Source of the DNA: Yeguia hominis
Lineage (GTDB): Bacteria > Bacillota > Clostridia > Oscillospirales > Acutalibacteraceae
Direction: 5' to 3'
NCBI RefSeq assembly: GCF_014384705.1
Contig: NZ_JACRSN010000001.1
Span: 236,398 to 300,397, forward strand
DNA: 64,000 bases
Part shown: in pieces, positions 44,419 through 52,502 of the stretch
Numbering within the stretch: position 1 is the first letter of the stretch
How the letters are laid out: every line of letters starts with the position of its first letter
The notes under the pieces: generated by a model
Told to the model about the DNA's origin: nothing
Database searches by the model: none
What the model saw: the letters and a program-made list of their open reading frames with translations, nothing else
Position numbers and translations under genes: made by a program

Positions 44419-46209
44419 ATGGCTGAACGGATGACTGGACTAAAACGGACCCATTATTGCGGAATGCTCCGACCGGCACAAATCGGTGAAACCGTTACCG
44501 TCTGCGGCTGGGTACAGCGGCAGCGCGATCTTGGACAACTTATTTTTGTGGACCTTCGGGATCGGACCGGAATTGTACAGCTTGCTTTTGATGACAGCAC
44601 CGACCGCGCTGTTTTTGACAAGGCCTTTTCTGTCCGCGGAGAATTTGTCCTTGCGGCACGCGGTGTCGTGCGGGAGCGTTCTTCGAAAAACCTGGACATT
44701 CCGACCGGAGAAATTGAAATTGCCGTCGATGAGCTCCGAATTCTCGCAAAAAGCGAAACCCCGCCGTTTGAGATTCTGGAAAATTCGCGGGTAAAAGAAG
44801 ATTTGCGTCTGAAATACCGCTATCTCGATTTGCGGCGTCCCGATATGCAGGAGGCAATCATCGGACGTCACCAGATCGTCAAAGCAGTGCGGGACTATCT
44901 GGACGAAAACGGATTTATCGACATCGAAACACCGACGCTGATTAAATCCACACCGGAAGGCGCACGCGACTATCTGGTTCCTTCCCGGGTGTTCCCCGGA
45001 AGTTTCTTTGCGTTGCCGCAGTCTCCGCAGCTCTATAAACAGCTTCTCATGCTTTCCGGATTTGATCGTTATATGCAGATTGCACGGTGCTATCGCGACG
45101 AGGACCTTCGCGCAGACCGGCAGCCTGAATTTACACAGATCGATCTGGAGATGTCCTTTGCGAATGAAGAGGATATCATGGGAATTGCCGAGGGTCTGGT
45201 TCGGTATGTTTACAAAAAAGTTTTTGGCCTTGAAATTGAGCCTAAAATCCGCCGTCTGACCTGGCAGGAAGCCATGGAACGGTTTGGTTCGGACAAGCCG
45301 GATCTCCGTTTCGGCATGGAATTGCAAAATCTGAGCGACACGCTCTCCGGCTGCCAATTCCGTGTCTTCCAGGGTGCCCTTGCCGGCGGCGGTGCAGTTC
45401 GCGGAATCAACGCAAAAGGACTTGCCGACAAACTGACCCGAAAGGAAATTGACAAGCTGACGGAATGGATTCACGCCTACGGCGCTAAGGGCATCGCTTG
45501 GACGCGTCTTGCCGCGCAAGGAGAAAGTTCTTCCTTTGAAAAGTTCCTCTCCGAAGAGGAAGTCGCCGCTGTTCGCACGGCAATGGGCGCAGAACCGGGA
45601 GACGTTTTGCTGTTGGTTGCGGATGCAAAGCCGACGGTGGTCTTTGACGCACTCGGCGCACTGCGCTGTGAAATTGCTGCGCGGTATGATCTCATTGACC
45701 GGAGCCGCCCCTGCCTGCTGTGGGTAACCGATTTCCCGATGTTCGAATACAGTGAAGAAGAAAACCGCTACGTTGCAAAGCATCATCCGTTCACCATGCC
45801 CAATCCGGATGATCTTGATAAACTGGAAAGCGATCCGGGTGCAGTGCGTTCTGTCGCCTATGATATCGTTTTGAACGGCTGTGAGGCTGGCGGCGGCTCT
45901 GTTCGTATCAACGATCCGGAGCTGCAAAAGCGGATGTTCCGCGCACTCGGATTCTCCGACGAAGAGGCGCAGCGCCGGTTTGGCTTCCTGATCGATGCTT
46001 TCCGGTACGGCGCACCGCCGCACTGCGGTCTGGCGTTTGGTCTCGATCGTCTGGTCATGCTGATGTTGGATCGCCCGAGTATCCGCGATGTCATTGCCTT
46101 CCCGAAGGTTGCAAGTTCCTGCGATTTGATGTCGGAAGCCCCTGCACCGGTCGACGCTGTTCAGCTGCGTGATCTGCATATTGCCTGTGATCTGCCTTCT
46201 GAAGAATAA
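44419..46209 (+). CDS. aspS: Aspartyl-tRNA synthetase
   Basis: Class IIb synthetase of 596 residues: OB-fold anticodon domain (TVCGWVQRQRDLGQLIFVDLRDRTGIVQL), motif 2 in RCYRDEDLRADRQPEFTQIDLEMSF, the bacterial GAD insertion and motif 3 in APPHCGLAFGLDRLVMLML. It could be discriminating or non-discriminating; sequence alone does not settle this. The start is probably ATG 44419; 44431 is the alternative. Confidence 0.95.
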   Translation: MAERMTGLKRTHYCGMLRPAQIGETVTVCGWVQRQRDLGQLIFVDLRDRTGIVQLAFDDSTDRAVFDKAFSVRGEFVLAARGVVRERSSKNLDIPTGEIEIAVDELRILAKSETPPFEILENSRVKEDLRLKYRYLDLRRPDMQEAIIGRHQIVKAVRDYLDENGFIDIETPTLIKSTPEGARDYLVPSRVFPGSFFALPQSPQLYKQLLMLSGFDRYMQIARCYRDEDLRADRQPEFTQIDLEMSFANEEDIMGIAEGLVRYVYKKVFGLEIEPKIRRLTWQEAMERFGSDKPDLRFGMELQNLSDTLSGCQFRVFQGALAGGGAVRGINAKGLADKLTRKEIDKLTEWIHAYGAKGIAWTRLAAQGESSSFEKFLSEEEVAAVRTAMGAEPGDVLLLVADAKPTVVFDALGALRCEIAARYDLIDRSRPCLLWVTDFPMFEYSEEENRYVAKHHPFTMPNPDDLDKLESDPGAVRSVAYDIVLNGCEAGGGSVRINDPELQKRMFRALGFSDEEAQRRFGFLIDAFRYGAPPHCGLAFGLDRLVMLMLDRPSIRDVIAFPKVASSCDLMSEAPAPVDAVQLRDLHIACDLPSEE

Positions 46210-46269
46210 CAAAAGCAGAACCGGAGTCTCCGCTCGTTAAAAAAGAGAACCCGTTTGACTTAAAAAATG

Positions 46270-46322
46270 CCTGCATCTTGTTTGTCCGCCTCCTCTGGGG
46301 TTTAAGCAAGATGCAGGTTTTC
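46270..46322. terminator. Bidirectional terminator between aspS and the CBS-domain gene
   Basis: CCTGCATCTTG and CAAGATGCAGG form a perfect 11-bp stem, flanked by T-rich runs on both strands (TTTTCTTTTTT on plus, ATTTTTTA on minus). Confidence 0.85.
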
Positions 46323-46377
46323 TTTTTTCGTTTTGATTTCAAAATGCAATTCGTATGGTTCCCTGGGTTTGGGGAAT

Positions 46378-46875
46378 TTATGACTTTCGCGCTTCGCGCT
46401 CCCGTTTCTCACGGAGCTTCTGATCTCCATAGACCTGCCAGCGCGGTGTCTCGCTGATTTCTTCCACCGTTTTAGCCATTGCGTCTTCTCCCCCGTTTTC
46501 CGCACAATATCGCGCAATATCCGACATACTGATCAGACCTTGCAGAATTCCGTCCTCGACTACCGGAACCCGGTGTACCTGTTCCGCGGCCATGAGATGC
46601 AGAACATCCTGCACGGAATGTTCCGGCGAAAGATAGGCAATGTTTGTGGTCATCACATCCTGTGCTTTCGTGCTTCTGGGGTCTTCTCCACCCGCAATGC
46701 AGCGAAGAATCATATCGCGGTCTGTAACCATTCCCTTGAGAACCCCGGCTGAAACGACCGGCAAAACACCCACATTGCTTTTGCGCATCAGCTCTGCAGC
46801 TTCGCTGACTGTGCTGCCCGGCAAAATTGAAACCAGATCTTTGCTCATGAGATCCGATGCTTTTACTTTCTTCAT
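46378..46875 (-). CDS. Paired CBS-domain protein
   Basis: A 165-residue protein made of two CBS domains: KASDLMSKDLVSILPGSTVSEAAELMRKSNVGVLPVV and KAQDVMTTNIAYLSPEHSVQDVLHLMAAEQVHRVPVVEDG, each with the (V/D)RD-type loop. Such stand-alone pairs bind adenine nucleotides or related ligands and sense energy state. A basic C-terminal tail (REKREREARKS) follows. Monocistronic; target unknown. Confidence 0.88.
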   Translation of the reverse strand: MKKVKASDLMSKDLVSILPGSTVSEAAELMRKSNVGVLPVVSAGVLKGMVTDRDMILRCIAGGEDPRSTKAQDVMTTNIAYLSPEHSVQDVLHLMAAEQVHRVPVVEDGILQGLISMSDIARYCAENGGEDAMAKTVEEISETPRWQVYGDQKLREKREREARKS

Positions 46876-47011
46876 GTTGTCCCCTCCATGCAGCTGAATT
46901 TTCTTCTAGTATGTTCTGAAAGCCTATCGCTTATTCTCCATTTGACCGATTTCTAAAAGAAACGCTTTGCAGTAACACGTACAATATCTGGTAGATTCTT
47001 TGATGCACACC

Positions 47012-47061
47012 TACAAATTGCGTATAGATTTATTGACACCCATTCATAGATTGCGTATAAT
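47012..47061 (+). promoter_or_regulatory. Promoter of nrdD with two candidate NrdR boxes
   Basis: TTGACA (47033-47038), 17 bp, TATAAT (47056-47061). ATTGCGTATA occurs twice, at 47017-47026 and 47050-47059, 33 bp apart (about three helical turns), one overlapping the -10 and one upstream of the -35. Read in reverse, ACGCAATTTGTAGG and ACGCAATCTATGAA resemble degenerate NrdR boxes. Position and spacing fit NrdR repression; the protein itself is not in the window. Confidence 0.55.
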
Positions 47062-47120
47062 AGAAAAGTATATCTCCCTTCCTTTACGGGAAATCGAAGG
47101 GTACGGAAAGGATGCTTCAA

Positions 47121-49451
47121 ATGGTAACCGAAATTATCAAACGCAACGGCGTATTTGTTCCCTTCGATGCCAAAAAAATTCGAAATGCAATTTTCAAGGC
47201 AAATATTCGAATCGCAGATGAACGCATGCGCGACGCCGATCTGGACAGACTCACCGAACAGGTTGTCACGGCCATTTCGCAAAACACAAAGGCGCCTACA
47301 GTGGAGCAGGTGCAGGATCTTGTGGAAGAAGCGCTGATTGCCGCGGATTACGCCAAAACAGCAAAGGCGTATATCCTTTACCGCGCAGAGCATCAGAAGC
47401 TCCGCGAGATGGATGAAAACCTCATGCACGTTTACGAGGATCTCACCTTTAAGGCCTCAGAAGATGCCGATATGAAGCGCGAAAACGCCAATATCGATGC
47501 GGATACCGCCATGGGAACCATGCTGAAATATGGTTCTGAAGGCGCCAAATGTTTCTATGATGCCTACCTGATTCCCTCAGAAATCGTGGAAGCACACCGC
47601 CGCGGGGACATCCATATTCACGATAAAGATTTCTACGCCCTGACAGAAACTTGCTGTCAGATTGATCTTTTAAAACTTTTCAAAGGCGGCTTTTCCACCG
47701 GACACGGATACCTCCGTGAGCCGAATGATATCCGCAGTTATGCGGCGCTGGCCTGTATTGCGATTCAGGCGAACCAAAATGAAATGCACGGCGGACAGTC
47801 CGTGCCGAATTTCGATTACGCAATGGCGGACGGCGTCGCCAAAAGCTTTCGGAAATTCTATTTGCAGAGTATTGCGCAGTATCTCACCATCAAATATGAA
47901 CTTCCGCTTGCGCAAACCGAACGTATGATGGAACAGGCCAAAGCAGAGCTTGGCGCCGCGTTTGACCTTGATACCGTTCACTCATACAGCCAGACGCTGA
48001 CCGCCTGGCTTGCAGGCCAGTTGGCGATTTCCCAGGAGGAGTTCTCTGCTGCTGCCCGGTATGCAGAAGAAAACGCGCTCAACGCTGTCGACCGCGCTAC
48101 CTATCAGGCGATGGAAGCCCTCATTCATAACCTCAATACCATGAATTCCCGTGCCGGCGCACAGGTTCCCTTCAGTTCGCTGAATTACGGCACCTGCACC
48201 TCAAAAGAAGCACGCATGGTCATCCGAAACCTCCTGTTGGTTACCGAAGCCGGCCTTGGAGACGGCGAAACCCCGATTTTCCCCGTGCAAATTTTCAAGG
48301 TCAAAGAAGGCGTCAACTATAACGAGAGCGATCCGAACTATGACCTCTTTCAGCTTGCCATCCGGGTTTCCGCCAAGCGGCTGTTCCCGAATTTCAGCTT
48401 TCTGGACGCACCGTTCAATCTGCCTTACTATCGCGAAGGCGATTATAACAGCGAAGTTGCCTATATGGGCTGCCGTACCCGTGTCATGGGCAATGTATAT
48501 GATCCGGAACGCGAGATCACCTGCGGCCGCGGAAATTTAAGCTTTACCTCCATCAATCTGCCGCGAATCGCACTGGAATCGCGCGGAGATCTTGAAACAT
48601 TCTATCGGATTCTCGACAGCCGGATCGACCTCGTGATGGAACAGCTGCTGCATCGGTTTAAAACTCAGTGCGGAAAAAAGGTGTATAACTATCCGTTTTT
48701 GATGGGGCAGGGTGTCTGGATCGATTCGGAAACGCTTGGAAAATCCGATTGCGTCGCTGAAGTGCTGCGCCATGGAACGCTTAGCATCGGCTTTATCGGT
48801 CTTGCAGAGACACTGAAATTTTTGACTGGCAAACATCACGGAGAAAGCCCGGAAAGCCAAGCACTCGGCCTTGCCATTATCGGACATATGCGTGCTCGCA
48901 CCGACCAGAAAAGCGCGGAAACCAAGCTCAACTGGACGCTGCTGGCAACGCCTGCAGAAGGATTGAGCGGCCGGTTTGTCCAGCTTGACGCCGAACGATA
49001 TGGAAAAATTCCGGGCGTGACAGATCGCGAGTACTACACGAACTCGTTCCATATTCCGGTCTACTATCCGATCAGCGCTTTTCGGAAAATCCAGCTGGAA
49101 GCCCCCTACCACGCGCTGACCAACGCCGGCCACATCAGCTATGTCGAGATGGACGGCGATGCCAGCAAAAACCTCGAAGCATTTGAGAGCATCATCCGCT
49201 GCATGAAAGAATCCGGAATTGGATATGGCTCGGTCAACCATCCGGTTGATCGCGACAGCGTCTGTGGGTACAACGGAATCATCGACAATGTCTGCCCGCG
49301 CTGCGGCCGAACAGAAGAGGAAGGCCCCAAATTCGAACGGATTCGCAGAATTACCGGATATCTTGTCGGAACCATCGACCGCTGGAACAATGCAAAACGC
49401 GCCGAAGAACACGACCGCGTAAAACATGGATTCCGGCCGAATACCCTTTAA
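47121..49451 (+). CDS. nrdD: Anaerobic ribonucleoside-triphosphate reductase
   Basis: Class III RNR of 776 residues making dNTPs without oxygen. N-terminal ATP-cone (VTEIIKRNGVFVPFDAKKIRNAI), then the catalytic barrel, and near the C-terminus the glycyl radical loop RRITGYLVGTIDRWNNAKRAEE. The zinc site normally has two CxxC pairs; here the first reads D-S-V-C before GYNGII and the second CPRCG, so one cysteine is replaced by Asp. I use the ATG at 47121 (GGAAAGGA nine bases upstream) rather than the one at 47112. Confidence 0.95.
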   Translation: MVTEIIKRNGVFVPFDAKKIRNAIFKANIRIADERMRDADLDRLTEQVVTAISQNTKAPTVEQVQDLVEEALIAADYAKTAKAYILYRAEHQKLREMDENLMHVYEDLTFKASEDADMKRENANIDADTAMGTMLKYGSEGAKCFYDAYLIPSEIVEAHRRGDIHIHDKDFYALTETCCQIDLLKLFKGGFSTGHGYLREPNDIRSYAALACIAIQANQNEMHGGQSVPNFDYAMADGVAKSFRKFYLQSIAQYLTIKYELPLAQTERMMEQAKAELGAAFDLDTVHSYSQTLTAWLAGQLAISQEEFSAAARYAEENALNAVDRATYQAMEALIHNLNTMNSRAGAQVPFSSLNYGTCTSKEARMVIRNLLLVTEAGLGDGETPIFPVQIFKVKEGVNYNESDPNYDLFQLAIRVSAKRLFPNFSFLDAPFNLPYYREGDYNSEVAYMGCRTRVMGNVYDPEREITCGRGNLSFTSINLPRIALESRGDLETFYRILDSRIDLVMEQLLHRFKTQCGKKVYNYPFLMGQGVWIDSETLGKSDCVAEVLRHGTLSIGFIGLAETLKFLTGKHHGESPESQALGLAIIGHMRARTDQKSAETKLNWTLLATPAEGLSGRFVQLDAERYGKIPGVTDREYYTNSFHIPVYYPISAFRKIQLEAPYHALTNAGHISYVEMDGDASKNLEAFESIIRCMKESGIGYGSVNHPVDRDSVCGYNGIIDNVCPRCGRTEEEGPKFERIRRITGYLVGTIDRWNNAKRAEEHDRVKHGFRPNTL

Positions 49452-49454
49452 AAG

Positions 49455-49501
49455 AACCAGCCGATCCGGCTTTCTTTTGCGCACGGATTGGCTGGTTTTT
49501 T
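49455..49501 (+). terminator. Strong terminator between nrdD and nrdG
   Basis: AACCAGCCGATCCG pairs with CGGATTGGCTGGTT (one G-U) and ends in TTTTTT. nrdG starts 24 bp later with no evident promoter, so partial read-through must feed nrdG. Confidence 0.8.
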
Positions 49502-49524
49502 ACCCGAGAAAGGAGTCGCCCGAT

Positions 49525-50031
49525 ATGGAAGCCGATTTTCTCCGGCTTGCCGGAATTGTCGAAGAATCGATCGTTGACGGACACGGATTTCGGTATACCG
49601 TCTTTGTGCAGGGCTGCCCGCACCATTGCCCCGGCTGTCACAATCCGCAAACACATGCGTTTTCCGGCGGCACCATGCGCTCTGTCGACGATATTTTTTC
49701 CGATTTTTGTAAAAATCCGCTTTTAAAAGGAATCACTTTCAGTGGCGGGGAACCATTTTGCCAGCCGGAAGCACTCGCACACCTGGCTTCCCTGGTCCAT
49801 ACCACCGGCAAGGACGTCACGGTCTACACCGGATACACTTGGGAAGAACTTTTGGCCATGCAGCAGCCCGAGGTCGACCGTCTCCTTGCACAGACCGACA
49901 TTTTAATCGACGGCCCGTTTCGGGCAGAGGAAAAGGATCTGACGCTTCGGTTTCGCGGAAGTCGAAATCAACGCGTTATCGATTTGAACCGTACCCGTCT
50001 GGCCGGCACCATCGTTTTAGATTGCGAATAA
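49525..50031 (+). CDS. nrdG: Anaerobic ribonucleotide reductase activating protein
   Basis: Radical SAM enzyme of 168 residues that installs the glycyl radical on NrdD. The [4Fe-4S]-binding CxxxCxxC reads VQGCPHHCPGCHNPQTH, followed by the SAM-binding ITFSGGEPF. AAAGGAG precedes the ATG at 49525. Its coding end runs directly into an HTH gene fragment. Confidence 0.95.
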   Translation: MEADFLRLAGIVEESIVDGHGFRYTVFVQGCPHHCPGCHNPQTHAFSGGTMRSVDDIFSDFCKNPLLKGITFSGGEPFCQPEALAHLASLVHTTGKDVTVYTGYTWEELLAMQQPEVDRLLAQTDILIDGPFRAEEKDLTLRFRGSRNQRVIDLNRTRLAGTIVLDCE

Positions 50032-50032
50032 G

Positions 50033-50190
50033 GACGCAAGCGGCATCACGCAGTCCGCGTTCAAGCATATCGTTAGCGGACGCAATCTCGGCACGACTAT
50101 CTCGACCATTCAAAAACTCTGCGACGGATTGGACATCATGATTGCGGAATTTTTTGCTTCCGACCTGTTCCTGCATTTGGAGCAGAAACT
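50033..50190 (+). pseudogene. Fragment of an XRE/Cro-type helix-turn-helix gene
   Basis: Immediately after the nrdG stop a frame reads DASGITQSAFKHIVSGRNLGT then TISTIQKLCDGLDIMIAEFF, the second half of a Cro/C1-type DNA-binding domain (HTH turn, recognition helix and the DGLDI helix). There is no start and the N-terminal helix is missing, so this is a truncated relic, possibly of a laterally acquired regulator. The following stretch to 50523 contains nothing I recognise apart from an inverted repeat at about 50471-50500 (GCCGCC/GGCGGC) that may end the yjdF transcript. Confidence 0.6.
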
Positions 50191-50523
50191 GCAATCAGAA
50201 TTCCTGTCGTCTCTGATCCCGCGGTTTTTCGATTTATTGTTTCTGCGCTGCGTTTTTATATGCCCGTTCGCATTTAGATTTTTCTGCGCACAGTCATTGG
50301 AAAAACACCGACTCCCGACTGAAAGCAGCCATGCTTGTAAAAAGCGTTTCAGCCGTGCGAAAAGCTCGGCGAACTCTGGTCTCTCGCCACCCCACGGCCG
50401 CTGCAACCGAAAAAAGCACCGGCCAAAGAGCCCATGCCATATTTTCAAAAACCGATCGGATCAAATAGGCCGCCGGGCGATTTTCATCGTCTGGCGGCTC
50501 TTTGCATGCCTTTTGGGAATTTT

Positions 50524-50945
50524 TCAGTGTCCTCTGTGTTTCTCTTTGCGCCTTTCCTGCCGGAGCGCAAACTGGCGATCCCGCTCTGTTTCCCGCTCCG
50601 TTTTTGTCCTGCGGCGACGGCGTTCTTTTCCCGCTTCGTGTTGGAGCTTCAACGCCTGTTGTGCTTTGGTCCCAACCTGCGTCGAATGAAGCTGATATTG
50701 AATCTGCTGCTGCATTCATTTCGGGGAAAGGCGTTTCTGCACCTCCTGCACACCCAAAAACCGGCGGACTAAAACTGCAGACGGCTAAAATTGTGCATCA
50801 AAAACGCATAGACCGCATAGTTCTTGGGTTCTGCACAAAAGGTAATCTTGCAGACGGTATAGCGATCCCCCTCCTGCCGTTCATACAAGCCGATCCAAAG
50901 GGGATCCTCAAACAGTATGGTGATCTTCGCACTGCTGCTTTCCAT
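50524..50945 (-). pseudogene. yjdF: yjdF-like gene (DUF2992), disrupted
   Basis: The first part, starting ATG at 50945 after AAGGAGG, reads MESSSAKITILFEDPLWIGL and continues to FLMHNFSRLQF, the conserved first half of YjdF proteins, then hits TAG at 50771-50769. In another frame the sequence continues as RRFLGVQEVQKRLSPK, a TGA in place of an Arg codon, then MQQQIQYQLHSTQVGTKAQQ and a charged helix ending RKEKHRGH, the standard YjdF C-terminus. One frameshift and one nonsense change therefore inactivate it. Normal function is poorly known; expression is usually under the yjdF riboswitch. Confidence 0.8.
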
Positions 50946-51052
50946 AAAAAAGTCCTCCTTTTTCGGTACATGCAAGCAACCAAAGGAGGCAGGTTCCTGA
51001 CAGCTTTCATGCTGCTCCCGGGCTACCAACCGGGACTTGTTTTTCACCTTGC
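50946..51052 (-). promoter_or_regulatory. Candidate yjdF-type (azaaromatic-sensing) riboswitch
   Basis: The leader of the broken yjdF folds well on the minus strand. GCAAGGT (51052-51046) closes with ACCTGC (50994-50989); inside are CCCGG/CCGGG and CAGC/GCTG hairpins and GGTAGCCCGGGAGC. Directly after, CCTCCTTT (50989-50982) pairs with AAAGGAGG (50961-50954), the gene's own Shine-Dalgarno. That is an aptamer-plus-translational-switch layout. The class assignment rests on the downstream gene; the motif was not checked against a covariance model. Confidence 0.6.
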
Positions 51053-51056
51053 AGAT

Positions 51057-51700
51057 TCAGTTTTTGCTGCCGCAGCATTCTGCACGGCAGTGTGTTTGTA
51101 CGTGGTTCTTTTCCGTAAAAGGAACCACGCCATTTTTTCGGGTCCTGACTGCCAAAAGAAACCCGCAATCTCGGTCAAGCGTTTTTGCTACGCACAGAAT
51201 CCCGACTTCCTCAAGCGCAGCCAAAGACGCGGCAAAACAGACGCCCACCGCGGGGACAGAAAATCCAAAAAGGCCATACAAAACTGGAAATAAAAACAAG
51301 AGCAATCCGGTGATTTTATTGAGCACCGTGTGTAAAAACGGGACAATGTGAAACCGGCACACACTTAAAAGCAGCGCAAAAACTCGAATGAAAAGGATGG
51401 CAAGCACCCAATACTGCGTCCAGCTCTGCCATTGTGAGAAAAAGCAAATCAAAATTGCCAAAAAGAATCCCACATCTTCCACGCTGTCTAGCAGCTGGCC
51501 GGTATGGGTGACGGCATCCCATCTGCGCGCAAGCCATCCGTCCAAAACATCGCTGACACCGCAAATCCCAGAACCAGATTGACAACGGCGCCGTCCAGAA
51601 CAGCCCGACGGAAAGCAAGATCCGAAGCAGAGAAAGCGCATTGGGAAGCATCTGCCGAATCGGTATTTTTTCTCTTGCGCCCTTTTGGAGCCTGTTTCAT
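51057..51700 (-). pseudogene. CDP-alcohol phosphatidyltransferase, frameshifted
   Basis: The CDP-alcohol motif D-x2-D-G-x2-A-R-x8-G-x3-D-x3-D is complete in SDVLDGWLARR through GQLLDSVED, followed by membrane segments. But the N-terminal part lies in other frames: MLPNALSLLRILLSVGLFWT is in a second frame and the coupled ATG (51700, overlapping the PAP2 stop) in a third. At least one and probably two frameshifts (near 51575 and 51680) break it. The C-terminal reading also runs past the usual end, through a hairpin at 51101-51129. Original role: phospholipid head-group synthesis. Confidence 0.75.
51101..51136 (+). terminator. Hairpin with T-run inside the decay zone
   Basis: CGTGGTTC pairs with GAACCACG and is followed by CCATTTTTT on the plus strand. 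A second stem CTGCCG/CGGCAG lies at 51067-51090. One or both may have ended the phosphatidyltransferase transcript ahead of the yjdF leader. Confidence 0.45.
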
Positions 51701-52362
51701 GCAGCAGGCGCATCTTTCTTCTGACGCCGACCTGAAAAAAGGCCGCCATGCCAGTGGTAAATCCACACGTCCAGCGGAACAAACAACACGATAGCTGCAA
51801 GACCATCCAAAACAGAATGCTGCTTGACAAACACCGTGGAGATACAGATCAGGACACATAAAATCAACGAAGCAAGCCGAACCCCGCGTTTGCACAAAAT
51901 CGGCGTCTGGCTGCGGTGAACCGCAGTGTGAATGGCCAACGATCCCAACACATGCATACTGGGAAGGACATTGGTATTGGTATCCGCTGCATAGATGCCC
52001 TGTATTAGCGATGTAAGCAGATTCTCGCGCGGGAACACTTTCGGACGAAGATTTTGGCCATTCGGAAAGACCGTACAAATCAGCAGGCACAGGCTCAGTC
52101 CGCCAAAAACGAACACACAGCAGCGAAGAAATTCGCCGCGATCCTGTGTCATCAGATACATACCGACCACAAACATATAGCCGTACCAGCAAACGTACGG
52201 AAGAATAAACCACTCGCAAAACGGAATCCAGTCATCCAGCGGTGTATAAACCACATAATATTCCGGCATCGGCCGCTTTTCAACCCAGATGTACCAAAGC
52301 AAATACACCGGAAGATATAGCAAGGCAAGGACATATTTGTGTGTTCGAATATATGCTTTCAA
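51697..52362 (-). CDS. PAP2-superfamily membrane phosphatase (inositol phosphotransferase-like)
   Basis: A 221-residue protein with about six membrane spans. The PAP2 motifs are NGQNLRP (motif 1 with a changed first residue), LPSMHVLGSLAIH (motif 2) and FVKQHSVLDGLAA (motif 3 His and Asp). This subgroup hydrolyses or transfers lipid phosphates. The start is TTG at 52362 with only a modest GGAG about ten bases upstream. It overlaps the broken phosphatidyltransferase in ATGA, so both were one lipid-modifying operon; this half is still open. Confidence 0.75.
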   Translation of the reverse strand: MKAYIRTHKYVLALLYLPVYLLWYIWVEKRPMPEYYVVYTPLDDWIPFCEWFILPYVCWYGYMFVVGMYLMTQDRGEFLRCCVFVFGGLSLCLLICTVFPNGQNLRPKVFPRENLLTSLIQGIYAADTNTNVLPSMHVLGSLAIHTAVHRSQTPILCKRGVRLASLILCVLICISTVFVKQHSVLDGLAAIVLFVPLDVWIYHWHGGLFSGRRQKKDAPAA

Positions 52363-52502
52363 ATCTCATCCGCTCCCAAAGCCGACAGCCGTTTCCCGAA
52401 AAACGGCGCACATATTGTTTTGAAAATCCGCATATGGATGAAAAGGAATCTTTCATCTGCATCATTTGCGGATGTATGTATCGTATAAGAAGGTGATGCT
52501 TT

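Noticed and set aside
44440..46212. Long minus-strand open frame opposite aspS
   Set aside because: Shadow of the aspartyl-tRNA synthetase gene, with a Cys/His/Arg-rich meaningless translation.
50129..50689. Plus-strand open frame of 186 codons in the decay zone
   Set aside because: Only its first residues match the HTH relic; the rest is antisense to the broken yjdF.
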